A DNA stretch of 5,287 nucleotides, taken from positions 53,369-58,655 of the forward strand of contig NVXO02000002.1 in assembly GCA_002733945.2 (NCBI GenBank). Reading direction: 5' to 3'. The notes under the pieces were generated by a model, which was not told where the DNA came from, made no database searches, and saw only the letters and a program-made list of their open reading frames with translations. Made by a program: the position numbers and the translations under genes. The stretch comes from Sulfurimonas sp. GTDB taxonomy: Bacteria; Campylobacterota; Campylobacteria; Campylobacterales; Sulfurimonadaceae. Positions 1 to 5,287 of the stretch are shown one piece after another. How positions within the stretch are numbered: position 1 is the first letter of the stretch; the number at the start of each line of letters is the position of its first letter.

Positions 1-216
1 ACCTATCTCACCTGTAAATGCACCATTTTTAGTTGCATAAGCATTTTGAGCTCCTACTACTATAGAAGTATCATTCACATCTAAGCTACTCATCGCAGGA
101 AACACTAACACTTCTTGAGTAATATTTTTAGACGAGACAAAAGACTCTACTTCTACTAGGTACTTATTTGTCTCTTTTCTTGTAAGATTTGTTTTTAAGT
201 TTGCTGCGATTATCAT
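1..216 (-). CDS. tpiA: Triosephosphate isomerase, N-terminal fragment (cut by left edge)
   Basis: Interconverts glyceraldehyde 3-phosphate and dihydroxyacetone phosphate in the cytoplasm. My reverse-strand reading gives 72 uninterrupted residues beginning MIIAANLKTN, the first beta strand of the TIM barrel with the substrate-binding Asn6 and catalytic Lys8. At residues 55-71 comes GAQNAY followed by GAFTGEI, the conserved TIM stretch around the second and third barrel strands. The catalytic His and Glu would lie beyond the edge, so about two thirds of the protein is missing. The ATG at 214-216 has a good ribosome binding site (AAAGAGGA, 225-232, 8-nt spacer) lying inside the 3' end of pgk, and only 4 nt separate it from the pgk stop. 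It is therefore the third gene of a gap-pgk-tpiA operon and probably translationally coupled to pgk. The family call is secure; the only limitation is truncation by the window. Confidence 0.95.
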   Translation of the reverse strand, partial: MIIAANLKTNLTRKETNKYLVEVESFVSSKNITQEVLVFPAMSSLDVNDTSIVVGAQNAYATKNGAFTGEIG

Positions 217-220
217 CTGC

Positions 221-1420
221 TTAGTCCTCTTTGATTATAAGTTGTGCTACACCTGGAAGTATTTTCCCCTCTAGTAGTTCTAGTGAAGCTCCACCACCAG
301 TAGAGATAAAACTCATCTCATCATCAAGACCTATTCGTTGTACTAAGTCAGCAGTATCTCCGCCACCTACAACAGTAGTTGCATAAGAGTCTGCTACAAA
401 GTGTGCTATTTTTGAACTTCCACGAGCAAACTTCTCCATCTCATAAACACCCATAGGTCCATTCCATAATACAGTTTGAACATCAGCTAAACCTTCACGG
501 TAAAGACGAACAGTAGCAGGCCCAATGTCAAGTCCCATCCAATTTTCTGGAATCTCTTGAGATGTTACTATTTTACTAATAGCATCTTCACTAAACTTAT
601 CAGCAGCAACAACATCTACAGGTAGGTAGAACTTTACACCTAGTCTTTTTGCTTCGTCCATTACGTCTTGAGCATCACTAAGTAAGTCATCTTCAACTAA
701 AGAAACACCTATCTCATAACCCATCTGTTTTAAAAATGTAAATGCCATTCCCCCACCGATAAAAATCTTATCTACTTTTGGAAGAAGATTTTTTAGAGCT
801 TCTAGTTTACCCGAAACTTTACTTCCTCCAACTATTGCAGCAAAAGGACGCACAGGTTCATTTATAAGTTTTCCAAAAAACTTTATCTCACGTTCAAGTA
901 AAAAACCAGCTGCTTTATGGTCATTGTCAAAAAAGTGTGTGATACCTTCAACAGAGGCATGAGCACGATGACTTACGCCAAAGGCGTCATTTATATAAAT
1001 ATCTGCCATATCCGCTAGTTTATTAGCAAGGGCTGTATCATTTGTAGTTTCACCCTCTTCGTAGCGTAAGTTTTCTAAGAGAATGATGTCACAACACTTC
1101 ATATCTTTTACTTTTTGCATGGCATCTGGACCAACTACATCTGAGGCAAGAGTCACTTCATGTTTGAGCAAGTGATGCAGGCGACGTGAGATAGGAGCGA
1201 GTGAGTACTTCTCATTTACCTCACCTTTTGGACGACCTAAGTGTGAAGCTAAAATAATGGCACAGTCTTGATCTAGACAGTAGTTAAGTGTTGTAAGTGC
1301 TGAACGAATACGTCTATCATCTGAAATATTTCCAAACTCATCCATAGGAACATTAAAATCACATCTGATAAATACTTTTTTATTTGTTAAGTCTAAATTT
1401 TTTATATTTAATAATTCCAA
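221..1420 (-). CDS. pgk: Phosphoglycerate kinase
   Basis: Transfers phosphate between 1,3-bisphosphoglycerate and ADP, reversibly, in the cytoplasm. From the TTG chosen here the protein is 399 residues, normal for bacterial PGK. Visible motifs in order are RCDFNVP (19-25) and HLGRPKG (60-66) for 3-phosphoglycerate binding, ENLRY (116-120), HRAHAS (151-156), then the C-terminal nucleotide domain with GGSKVSGK (198-205), WNGPMGVYE (319-327), GGGDT (352-356) and GGGAS (375-379). All expected binding loops are present. Start choice: the longest frame begins with GTG at 1424-1426, but the AAAGG Shine-Dalgarno abuts that codon. The TTG at 1418-1420 sits 6 nt after AAAGG and gives an N-terminus [11 protein letters not shown], so I prefer it; the GTG would add two residues. 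It follows gap after a structured spacer and precedes tpiA by 4 nt. Product certain, start about 75% sure. Confidence 0.97.
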   Translation of the reverse strand: MELLNIKNLDLTNKKVFIRCDFNVPMDEFGNISDDRRIRSALTTLNYCLDQDCAIILASHLGRPKGEVNEKYSLAPISRRLHHLLKHEVTLASDVVGPDAMQKVKDMKCCDIILLENLRYEEGETTNDTALANKLADMADIYINDAFGVSHRAHASVEGITHFFDNDHKAAGFLLEREIKFFGKLINEPVRPFAAIVGGSKVSGKLEALKNLLPKVDKIFIGGGMAFTFLKQMGYEIGVSLVEDDLLSDAQDVMDEAKRLGVKFYLPVDVVAADKFSEDAISKIVTSQEIPENWMGLDIGPATVRLYREGLADVQTVLWNGPMGVYEMEKFARGSSKIAHFVADSYATTVVGGGDTADLVQRIGLDDEMSFISTGGGASLELLEGKILPGVAQLIIKED

Positions 1421-1425
1421 CTTCA

Positions 1426-1431
1426 CCCTTT
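1426..1431 (-). promoter_or_regulatory. Ribosome binding site that decides the pgk start
   Basis: On the minus strand AAAGGG is followed by TGAAG and then TTG. Counting from AAAGG, the spacer to the TTG is 6 nt, an ordinary Shine-Dalgarno distance. The alternative GTG start uses the last G of this same motif, leaving no spacer, which is sterically implausible. This is the main evidence for a TTG-initiated pgk. Confidence 0.7.
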
Positions 1432-1442
1432 GTTTTATGTTT

Positions 1443-1448
1443 ATTCTA
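1443..1448 (-). promoter_or_regulatory. Weak candidate -10 box for an internal pgk promoter
   Basis: The minus strand carries TAGAAT, five of six matches to TATAAT, which would put a transcript start roughly 15 nt before the pgk start codon. No convincing -35 element lies 16-18 bp upstream. It also overlaps the small hairpin at 1447-1461. Promoters in Campylobacterota often lack a clear -35, so it is listed only as a possibility; read-through from gap is the simpler model. Confidence 0.25.
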
Positions 1449-1461
1449 CCTCAAAGAGGTA
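1447..1461 (-). repeat. Small perfect hairpin upstream of pgk
   Basis: TACCTC (1447-1452) and GAGGTA (1456-1461) are exact reverse complements separated by a 3-nt loop. In the gap-pgk transcript this hairpin would sit about 16 nt upstream of the pgk ribosome binding site. A 6-bp stem is modest and could be chance, but it is the second inverted repeat in under 75 bp of spacer. There is no U-tract, so it is not an obvious terminator. Confidence 0.5.
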
Positions 1462-1491
1462 AGTTTTAGTGACTACGGCGGTCCAAGCGGA

Positions 1492-1515
1492 GTAAAGGGA
1501 ATCTCTTCCCTTTAC
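1492..1515 (-). repeat. Perfect 10-bp hairpin just after the gap stop codon
   Basis: Arms GTAAAGGGAA (1492-1501) and TTCCCTTTAC (1506-1515) are exact reverse complements around a 4-nt loop. In the operon transcript it begins 4 nt after the gap stop codon. Neither strand has a T-run directly after the stem, so a classical intrinsic terminator is unlikely. A 3'-end-stabilising or processing stem that sets the gap/pgk mRNA ratio, or one end of a dispersed palindromic element, fits better. The inverted repeat is certain; its role is inferred. Confidence 0.75.
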
Positions 1516-1519
1516 GGGA

Positions 1520-2521
1520 CTATTTAGATATATGCAAAGCCATATCTACTAAACGCATTGAATAACCCCACTCATTATCATACCAAGCCATGATTTTAAC
1601 CATATCTCCACCGATAACCTGTGTTAAATCTTCTGCAACGATAGAACTATACTCACAACCTACAAAGTCTTGAGAAACTCTCATCTCTTTATCCATAAGT
1701 AAAAGACCTTTTAAAGAGCCATTTGCTGCATCGTTAAAAGCTTGTGTTACTTCTTCTTTTGTTGTTTGGCGTTTTACTACAACATTTAAGTCAACCATTG
1801 AGACATCAGGAGTTGGTACACGAACAGACTGACCGTGAAGACGACCTTTAAGTTGTGGCATAACAAGACTAATAGCTTTTGCAGCACCAGTCGTTGTTGG
1901 TATCATGTTTATAGCACCTGCACGAGCACGACGCTTATCTTTTGAATGTTTTACATCTAAGATGTTTTGATCATTTGTATATGAGTGAATAGTTGTCATA
2001 AGACCTTTTTCAATACCGAAAGCATCATCAAGTACTTTTGCAACAGGACCTAAACAGTTTGTTGTACAGCTTGCATTTGAAACTATCTTTTGACCAGCAT
2101 AAAGTTCATGGTTTACACCCATAACAAAAGTATCTGTCTGTGTATCTTTTGAAGGTGCTGAGAAAAGAACTTTTTCTACTCCGTTGTCAATATGAACTTG
2201 TGCAGACTCTTGTGTTAAAAATACACCAGTACACTCTAAAACCATATCTGCACCACAATCAGCAAACTTCAAGTTTTTAGGATCACGATCTGAAAATACT
2301 CTGATTTTATGACCATCAATAGTTATGTTTTCATCATCAACTTGTATAACTTCGCTTTTAAATGTTCCATGAACAGAATCATTTTTGAGTAGGTAAAGCA
2401 TCATATCCATACTTGCCATATCGTTAATCGCTACAATTTCCACATCATCTCTAGTTGCAGCTATACGAGCAACACAACGACCAATTCTACCAAATCCATT
2501 AATTGCTATTTTTAGTGCCAT
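1520..2521 (-). CDS. gap: Type I glyceraldehyde-3-phosphate dehydrogenase
   Basis: Oxidatively phosphorylates glyceraldehyde 3-phosphate to 1,3-bisphosphoglycerate with NAD(P)+, or runs backwards in gluconeogenesis; cytoplasmic tetramer. The 333 residues match the usual length. The N-terminal Rossmann motif is INGFGRIGR (7-15), with Asp34 in AIND at the position that favours NAD by contacting the adenine ribose. SAPSKD lies at 121-126. The active-site signature SNASCTTNC gives catalytic Cys152, and TTIHSYT gives the activating His179. RARAGAINMIPTTTGAAKA and the C-terminal WYDNEWGYS are also present, so nothing essential is missing. The ATG at 2519-2521 follows TAGGA with a 6-nt spacer. It is the first gene of the operon, 62 bp from divergent nadD. 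The segment between His179 and the RRARA motif reads LDVKHSKD rather than the LDLP common in strictly NAD-dependent enzymes, so cofactor preference is not settled by sequence alone. Confidence 0.97.
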   Translation of the reverse strand: MALKIAINGFGRIGRCVARIAATRDDVEIVAINDMASMDMMLYLLKNDSVHGTFKSEVIQVDDENITIDGHKIRVFSDRDPKNLKFADCGADMVLECTGVFLTQESAQVHIDNGVEKVLFSAPSKDTQTDTFVMGVNHELYAGQKIVSNASCTTNCLGPVAKVLDDAFGIEKGLMTTIHSYTNDQNILDVKHSKDKRRARAGAINMIPTTTGAAKAISLVMPQLKGRLHGQSVRVPTPDVSMVDLNVVVKRQTTKEEVTQAFNDAANGSLKGLLLMDKEMRVSQDFVGCEYSSIVAEDLTQVIGGDMVKIMAWYDNEWGYSMRLVDMALHISK

Positions 2522-2550
2522 TAGAATTCCTATAATTTTTTAATTGGCTT

Positions 2551-2556
2551 ATTTTA
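2551..2556 (-). promoter_or_regulatory. Candidate -10 box of the gap-pgk-tpiA promoter
   Basis: The minus strand reads TAAAAT (preceded by GA), five of six matches to TATAAT. A start about 7 nt downstream, near 2544, gives a leader of some 22 nt that contains the gap Shine-Dalgarno at 2528-2532. The -35 position holds TGCGAA, a poor match, which is usual for the main sigma factor in Campylobacterota. The box lies only 12 bp from the opposing nadD -10. Confidence 0.5.
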
Positions 2557-2568
2557 TCTACTTTTAGC

Positions 2569-2574
2569 TATAAT
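2569..2574 (+). promoter_or_regulatory. Consensus -10 box of the nadD-rsfS promoter
   Basis: A perfect TATAAT in the context TTTTAGCTATAATTCG. T-rich blocks lie upstream, consistent with the periodic AT signal that replaces a strict -35 in Campylobacterota housekeeping promoters. TTGGCT at 2544-2549 is a possible -35, but the spacing of 19 bp is long. The predicted transcript start, about 2580-2582, falls only 2-4 nt before the nadD ATG, implying a nearly leaderless mRNA. Confidence 0.6.
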
Positions 2575-2583
2575 TCGCATTAA

Positions 2584-3126
2584 ATGAAAACTGTAGCACT
2601 TTTTGGAGGTAGTTTTGACCCTCCTCACCTTGGTCATGAAGCTGTTGTAAAAGCACTTATTTCCCAGAGTGAAATTGATAAAATTGTTATCATGCCAACT
2701 TTTTTAAACCCCTTTAAATCTTCTTCTTTTGCACCGGCAAAGAAACGCTTGAAGTGGTTAGAAGAGATTTTTAGCACTTATAAAGATGTCTTTATTGACT
2801 CTTTCGAAGTACAAAAACATGAAAAAGTTCCGACTATTACAACTGTAGAGTACCTCTTAACGAGTTATGATAGAGTCTATCTAGTTATAGGTGCTGATAA
2901 TTTAAAAGATTTACAAAAATGGTACAAGTTTGATGAGTTAGAAAAGATGGTTACATTTGTTGTAGCTTCAAGAGATGAGATTTATGTGCCCCAAGAGTTT
3001 ATAAAACTCTTTGTACAAGCAGACATCTCCTCAACTTCTTTGCGACAGACAATGAACATAGATAAACTCTCTGCAGTAAACGCAGAAGAAATAATGAACT
3101 ACTATAAGGAAAAAAATGACAACTAG
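2584..3126 (+). CDS. nadD: Nicotinate-nucleotide adenylyltransferase
   Basis: Joins ATP and nicotinate mononucleotide to form deamido-NAD in the cytoplasm, the penultimate step shared by de novo and nicotinate-salvage NAD synthesis. The 180 residues fit the slightly short NadD of this phylum. The nucleotidyltransferase signature GGSFDPPHLGH (8-18) contains the HxGH motif with His15 and His18. GADNLKDLQKW (103-113) is the conserved substrate-loop region, and ISSTSLR (148-154) is the second ATP-binding signature. All hallmark residues are intact. The ATG at 2584 is required to keep the first beta strand (MKTVALFGG), yet there is no Shine-Dalgarno ahead of it and a perfect -10 ends only 9 nt upstream. 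It overlaps rsfS by 11 nt, so the two are almost certainly cotranscribed, and it diverges from gap. Confidence 0.95.
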   Translation: MKTVALFGGSFDPPHLGHEAVVKALISQSEIDKIVIMPTFLNPFKSSSFAPAKKRLKWLEEIFSTYKDVFIDSFEVQKHEKVPTITTVEYLLTSYDRVYLVIGADNLKDLQKWYKFDELEKMVTFVVASRDEIYVPQEFIKLFVQADISSTSLRQTMNIDKLSAVNAEEIMNYYKEKNDN

Positions 3127-3445
3127 AATAGAAAAAATCACAGAAGTACTTGATACAAATAAGGCTGAAGCAATAGAGGTTTTTGACCTTCGCGAAAAAA
3201 ACTATTTCGTTGATTATGCGATTATCGCTTCATCACTTGGAACAAAGCATACAACAGCACTTCTAGATCACCTAAAAAATGGACTTAAACCAGCTGAGAA
3301 CTTTAACAATGTAGATGAGAGTGGTGATTGGGTTGTAATAGACTTAGGTGATGTTCTTATCCATATCATGACTCCAGAATATAGAATCAAATACGACATG
3401 GAAACATTTTTAAGTGAACTTGGACAAGAGCCTACTTCAGAGTAG
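3116..3445 (+). CDS. rsfS: Ribosomal silencing factor RsfS (Iojap/YbeB family)
   Basis: Members of this family bind ribosomal protein L14 on the large subunit and block subunit joining, lowering translation in starvation or stationary phase. The 109-residue length is typical. Conserved stretches are [10 protein letters not shown] (31-40) and the C-terminal block from [16 protein letters not shown] through PEYR and YDMETF (70-98), the diagnostic Iojap signature. The ATG lies inside the end of nadD (11-nt overlap) with AAGGA at 3106-3110 and a 5-nt spacer, so translation is probably coupled to nadD. nadD next to rsfS is a widespread bacterial pairing and supports both calls. Its last 14 bp overlap the end of the convergent lytic transglycosylase gene, leaving no space for a separate terminator. 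Older annotation may call it ybeB or a ribosome-associated protein. Confidence 0.95.
   Translation: MTTRIEKITEVLDTNKAEAIEVFDLREKNYFVDYAIIASSLGTKHTTALLDHLKNGLKPAENFNNVDESGDWVVIDLGDVLIHIMTPEYRIKYDMETFLSELGQEPTSE
3432..3445. repeat. 14-bp palindrome holding both stop codons of the convergent genes
   Basis: CTACT (3432-3436) and AGTAG (3441-3445) are exact reverse complements around the loop TCAG. The element coincides base for base with the overlap of rsfS and the mltF-like gene: the right arm ends in the rsfS TAG, and the left arm read on the minus strand ends in the TAG of the transglycosylase. On the plus strand it is followed by a T-rich stretch (3446-3460), so it might act as a weak terminator for nadD-rsfS. 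A 5-bp stem is thin for that role. Confidence 0.6.
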
Positions 3446-4841
3446 TCCTATTATTTTTATTCTCTAAAATATCCCTGTAATTGTATATAGACTCTACATA
3501 CTTTACAGGTTCTTCCCCTCTTGCATAACCATATTTTAAATCTCTGTAAAACTTTTTTTGTGAAAGAAGAGGAAGTACTATCTTTAAATCACTCCACACA
3601 TTTTCATTAAGTCCTATCTCTCGTGCTAAACGCTGTGCATCTTTAATATGTCCTAGACCTATATTATAAGCTGCGAGTGCAAACTTCAATCTATTTTCTC
3701 CAACTACCTCTTTGGGTACAAACTTTAACATCTGTTTGATATGTCTTGTTCCACCGACAATACTCTGTTTAGGGTCAAGCCTATTTGTTACACCTAAAAG
3801 TTTAGCTGTATTTTTTGTAAGCATCATAAGTCCACGTACTCCTGTAAAACTTTTTGCTTTTGGATTCCAGTGTGATTCTTGATAAGAGATACTTGCAAGT
3901 AGTGTCCAAGGAATACCAAAACGAGTTGATGCCTCCTCAAATATCTTTTTGTATTTTGGTAAACGACTTATCATTCGTTTATAAAACATCTTCGTATTGT
4001 AGTAATCAAAGAAGAGTACATAAGAGTAGTAATGATCTTTAAGTTGTATCATTTTACCTTTTTGATTAAAAGTATTTAACCATGAGTACATATCGGCTTT
4101 CAGTTCTGGTGTATCTTTTTGAAGTAACCAAGAGAGTTGTTCTCTGCCACTTATAGAAAATGCCATTGCTATCTCTGGAAAATAACGTAAATTCAGTGCA
4201 TATACATTTGAGTCTGCAACAGTACAGTCAATCTCATGCTTTGATACCTTCTTTAATAACTCTTCAGTTGAAAGCTCAGTAGTAAACGTGGCATTTATAT
4301 CAAAACCATCATTTTGTAAGGATTTGATAGTCTCAGAATAACTTGTATCCTTGCCTACAATTATTTTCAAACCTGCTAAGTCTTCTACATCACGTGGAAA
4401 CTTTTGTGTACTTAACATACCTCTGTGACAAATCACTTGTTCTTGTACTTCAAAATAAGAAGGCCCAAAGTTAAAATCTTCTCTTCGTTCTGCTGTTTTT
4501 GTTAAAGATGCGGAGGTGATGTCTATATTGGAATTTTTACTGAGTTCAATAGCTTCTTGGATTGTGTGGGCTGGAGTAATGTTGAGTTTTACTCCTAAGT
4601 GTTTAGCATACGATTCTAATAAATCATACTCAAAACCTGTTGGGCCATCAACACCTATATAATAAGTTGAAGGGGAGTTAAGAAGCACTACATTGAGTAC
4701 CTTTCTTCTTTGTATCTTTACTAAGCTAGATATTTTTTTTATCTTTTTACCTGGTATATATGCAGAGTGACTTAACCAGCCAAACATAAAGAACGAAGTC
4801 GCAAAAAAAGTTACTAAAAAAAGGGATATGTATTTATTCAT
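3432..4841 (-). CDS. mltF: MltF-type membrane-bound lytic murein transglycosylase
   Basis: Predicted to cleave the MurNAc-GlcNAc bond of peptidoglycan with formation of 1,6-anhydro-MurNAc, acting in the periplasm. The 469 residues show the MltF order. Residues 5-23 are a hydrophobic signal or anchor segment. Residues about 48-265 are a family 3 solute-binding domain ([16 protein letters not shown] at 61-76; [17 protein letters not shown] at 114-130). The C-terminal SLT domain follows from about 300, with catalytic Glu322 in SYQESHWNP, then GLMM (337-340), AAYNIGLGH (390-398) and the family-typical [21 protein letters not shown] near the end. There is no cysteine in the N-terminal segment, so it is not a lipoprotein and may stay tethered to the inner membrane. 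The ATG at 4839-4841 preserves the signal segment but has only a weak, distant GAGAG as ribosome binding site. It lies 23 nt after a histidine kinase gene on the same strand, which suggests an operon. The family call is firm; orthology to E. coli MltF is inferred. Confidence 0.92.
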   Translation of the reverse strand: MNKYISLFLVTFFATSFFMFGWLSHSAYIPGKKIKKISSLVKIQRRKVLNVVLLNSPSTYYIGVDGPTGFEYDLLESYAKHLGVKLNITPAHTIQEAIELSKNSNIDITSASLTKTAERREDFNFGPSYFEVQEQVICHRGMLSTQKFPRDVEDLAGLKIIVGKDTSYSETIKSLQNDGFDINATFTTELSTEELLKKVSKHEIDCTVADSNVYALNLRYFPEIAMAFSISGREQLSWLLQKDTPELKADMYSWLNTFNQKGKMIQLKDHYYSYVLFFDYYNTKMFYKRMISRLPKYKKIFEEASTRFGIPWTLLASISYQESHWNPKAKSFTGVRGLMMLTKNTAKLLGVTNRLDPKQSIVGGTRHIKQMLKFVPKEVVGENRLKFALAAYNIGLGHIKDAQRLAREIGLNENVWSDLKIVLPLLSQKKFYRDLKYGYARGEEPVKYVESIYNYRDILENKNNRTTLK

Positions 4842-4864
4842 TACAATAGTTTACTCTCTAAAAC

Positions 4865-5287
4865 TTATGCAAATATAAAACGATTTACTCCGTCTTCATA
4901 CTCATGAGCTAGAACCTGTCCATGTGCTTTTAAAATAGAGTCCACAAGATAAAGCCCTAAACCAAAACTATTTTTAGATGGATTTTCTTTTGTAAATGGT
5001 TCAATATAATAACTCAAAGGTTGAGATAAGCACTCACCTCTATTCTCAAAACAAAGTTCACCATTTCTCATAAGTATATTAATATGCCCATCATTAGAAT
5101 ACTTCATTGCATTGTCTATCATATTTTTAATCGCAGTTGTATAAAGTCTATAATTAGCCTGTAGTTTTTCATCACAGTTTATGTCTATACTTACAACATC
5201 TCTCTCAACCATAGCCATATCAATAGCCCCATCAATAATATCTATAAGTCGGTACTCATTAAAGTCACATTTATCATCTAAACTTGT
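4865..5287 (-). CDS. Sensor histidine kinase, C-terminal ATPase domain (cut by right edge)
   Basis: The frame stays open to the window edge: reading upstream of the internal Met at 5216-5218 adds 23 residues (from TSLDDKCDFNEYRL onward), giving 140 visible residues. The true start and the sensor, HAMP and His-box regions are therefore off the edge. The visible part is a HATPase_c domain: N-box NMIDNAMKYS (visible residues 55-64), EPFTKENPSKNS, then the G2 box FGLGLYLV (108-115) and a closing strand NRFIF. The usual DxGxG G1 box is not seen; ENRGECLS stands where it should be. This resembles the ArsS-like kinases of Campylobacterota, as I remember them. It should phosphorylate a response regulator, probably encoded beyond the edge. 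It ends 23 nt before the mltF-like gene, so the two are likely cotranscribed. The ligand and exact family member cannot be told from this fragment. Confidence 0.88.
   Translation of the reverse strand, partial: TSLDDKCDFNEYRLIDIIDGAIDMAMVERDVVSIDINCDEKLQANYRLYTTAIKNMIDNAMKYSNDGHINILMRNGELCFENRGECLSQPLSYYIEPFTKENPSKNSFGLGLYLVDSILKAHGQVLAHEYEDGVNRFIFA

Noticed and set aside
1492..1515. Intrinsic terminator after gap
   Set aside because: The stem is perfect, but no T-run follows on either strand, and pgk and tpiA downstream need the transcript to continue.
2531..2536. Second TATAAT on the plus strand as the main nadD promoter
   Set aside because: It sits over the gap ribosome binding site, lacks the characteristic upstream context, and would still leave nadD without a Shine-Dalgarno; the TATAAT at 2569-2574 is the better candidate.
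3854..4042. 62-codon open frame on the plus strand
   Set aside because: It lies wholly inside the mltF-like gene on the other strand, shows no recognisable motif and has no clear ribosome binding site; it is a shadow frame.
4865..5218. Histidine kinase fragment as a complete 117-residue protein starting at 5218
   Set aside because: The frame continues without a stop to the window edge, the added residues look like kinase sequence, and no ribosome binding site precedes that Met.
1..5287. CRISPR array, insertion sequence, tRNA/rRNA, or a novel defence or metabolic system
   Set aside because: No direct-repeat series, terminal repeats, transposase or RNA-gene signature was seen. Nearly all of the window is covered by recognisable housekeeping genes in an order I recall as conserved.

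Overview
The window reads as chromosomal housekeeping DNA from a member of the Campylobacterota, most likely a Sulfurimonas-like organism. The basis is the low-GC, AT-rich coding style, the character of the proteins, and the gene order tpiA-pgk-gap on one strand diverging from nadD-rsfS on the other. I recall the same order in Campylobacter jejuni (around Cj1401-Cj1405). The genus-level guess is from memory of protein style, not from a search.

Layout, left to right. Positions 1-2521 hold a minus-strand triose-phosphate operon transcribed gap > pgk > tpiA: a complete type I glyceraldehyde-3-phosphate dehydrogenase, a complete phosphoglycerate kinase, and the first 72 codons of triosephosphate isomerase, cut by the left edge. 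pgk and tpiA are packed with a 4-nt gap. gap and pgk are separated by a structured spacer of about 99 nt with two perfect hairpins and a locally GC-rich core. Positions 2522-2583 are a 62-bp divergent promoter region. Positions 2584-3445 hold the plus-strand pair nadD-rsfS, with an 11-nt reading-frame overlap: nicotinate-nucleotide adenylyltransferase and the ribosomal silencing factor. Positions 3432-4841 hold a minus-strand membrane-bound lytic transglycosylase of the MltF type, with a solute-binding domain followed by an SLT domain. Its 3' end overlaps rsfS tail to tail by 14 bp. Positions 4865-5287 hold the C-terminal ATPase part of a sensor histidine kinase, cut by the right edge, 23 nt upstream of mltF and probably cotranscribed with it.

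How they fit together: gap, pgk and tpiA form the reversible three-carbon core of glycolysis/gluconeogenesis. nadD, fired from the opposite side of the same short promoter region, makes the NAD precursor that GAPDH depends on. rsfS damps translation when nutrients are short. The kinase-mltF pair is a separate cell-envelope unit whose partners lie off the right edge.

I see no mobile element, CRISPR array, tRNA or rRNA, and no credible new system. The points worth a second look are regulatory and architectural: a probably leaderless nadD mRNA, back-to-back promoters, a TTG start for pgk, the hairpin spacer between gap and pgk, and a 14-bp palindrome that supplies the stop codons of two convergent genes.
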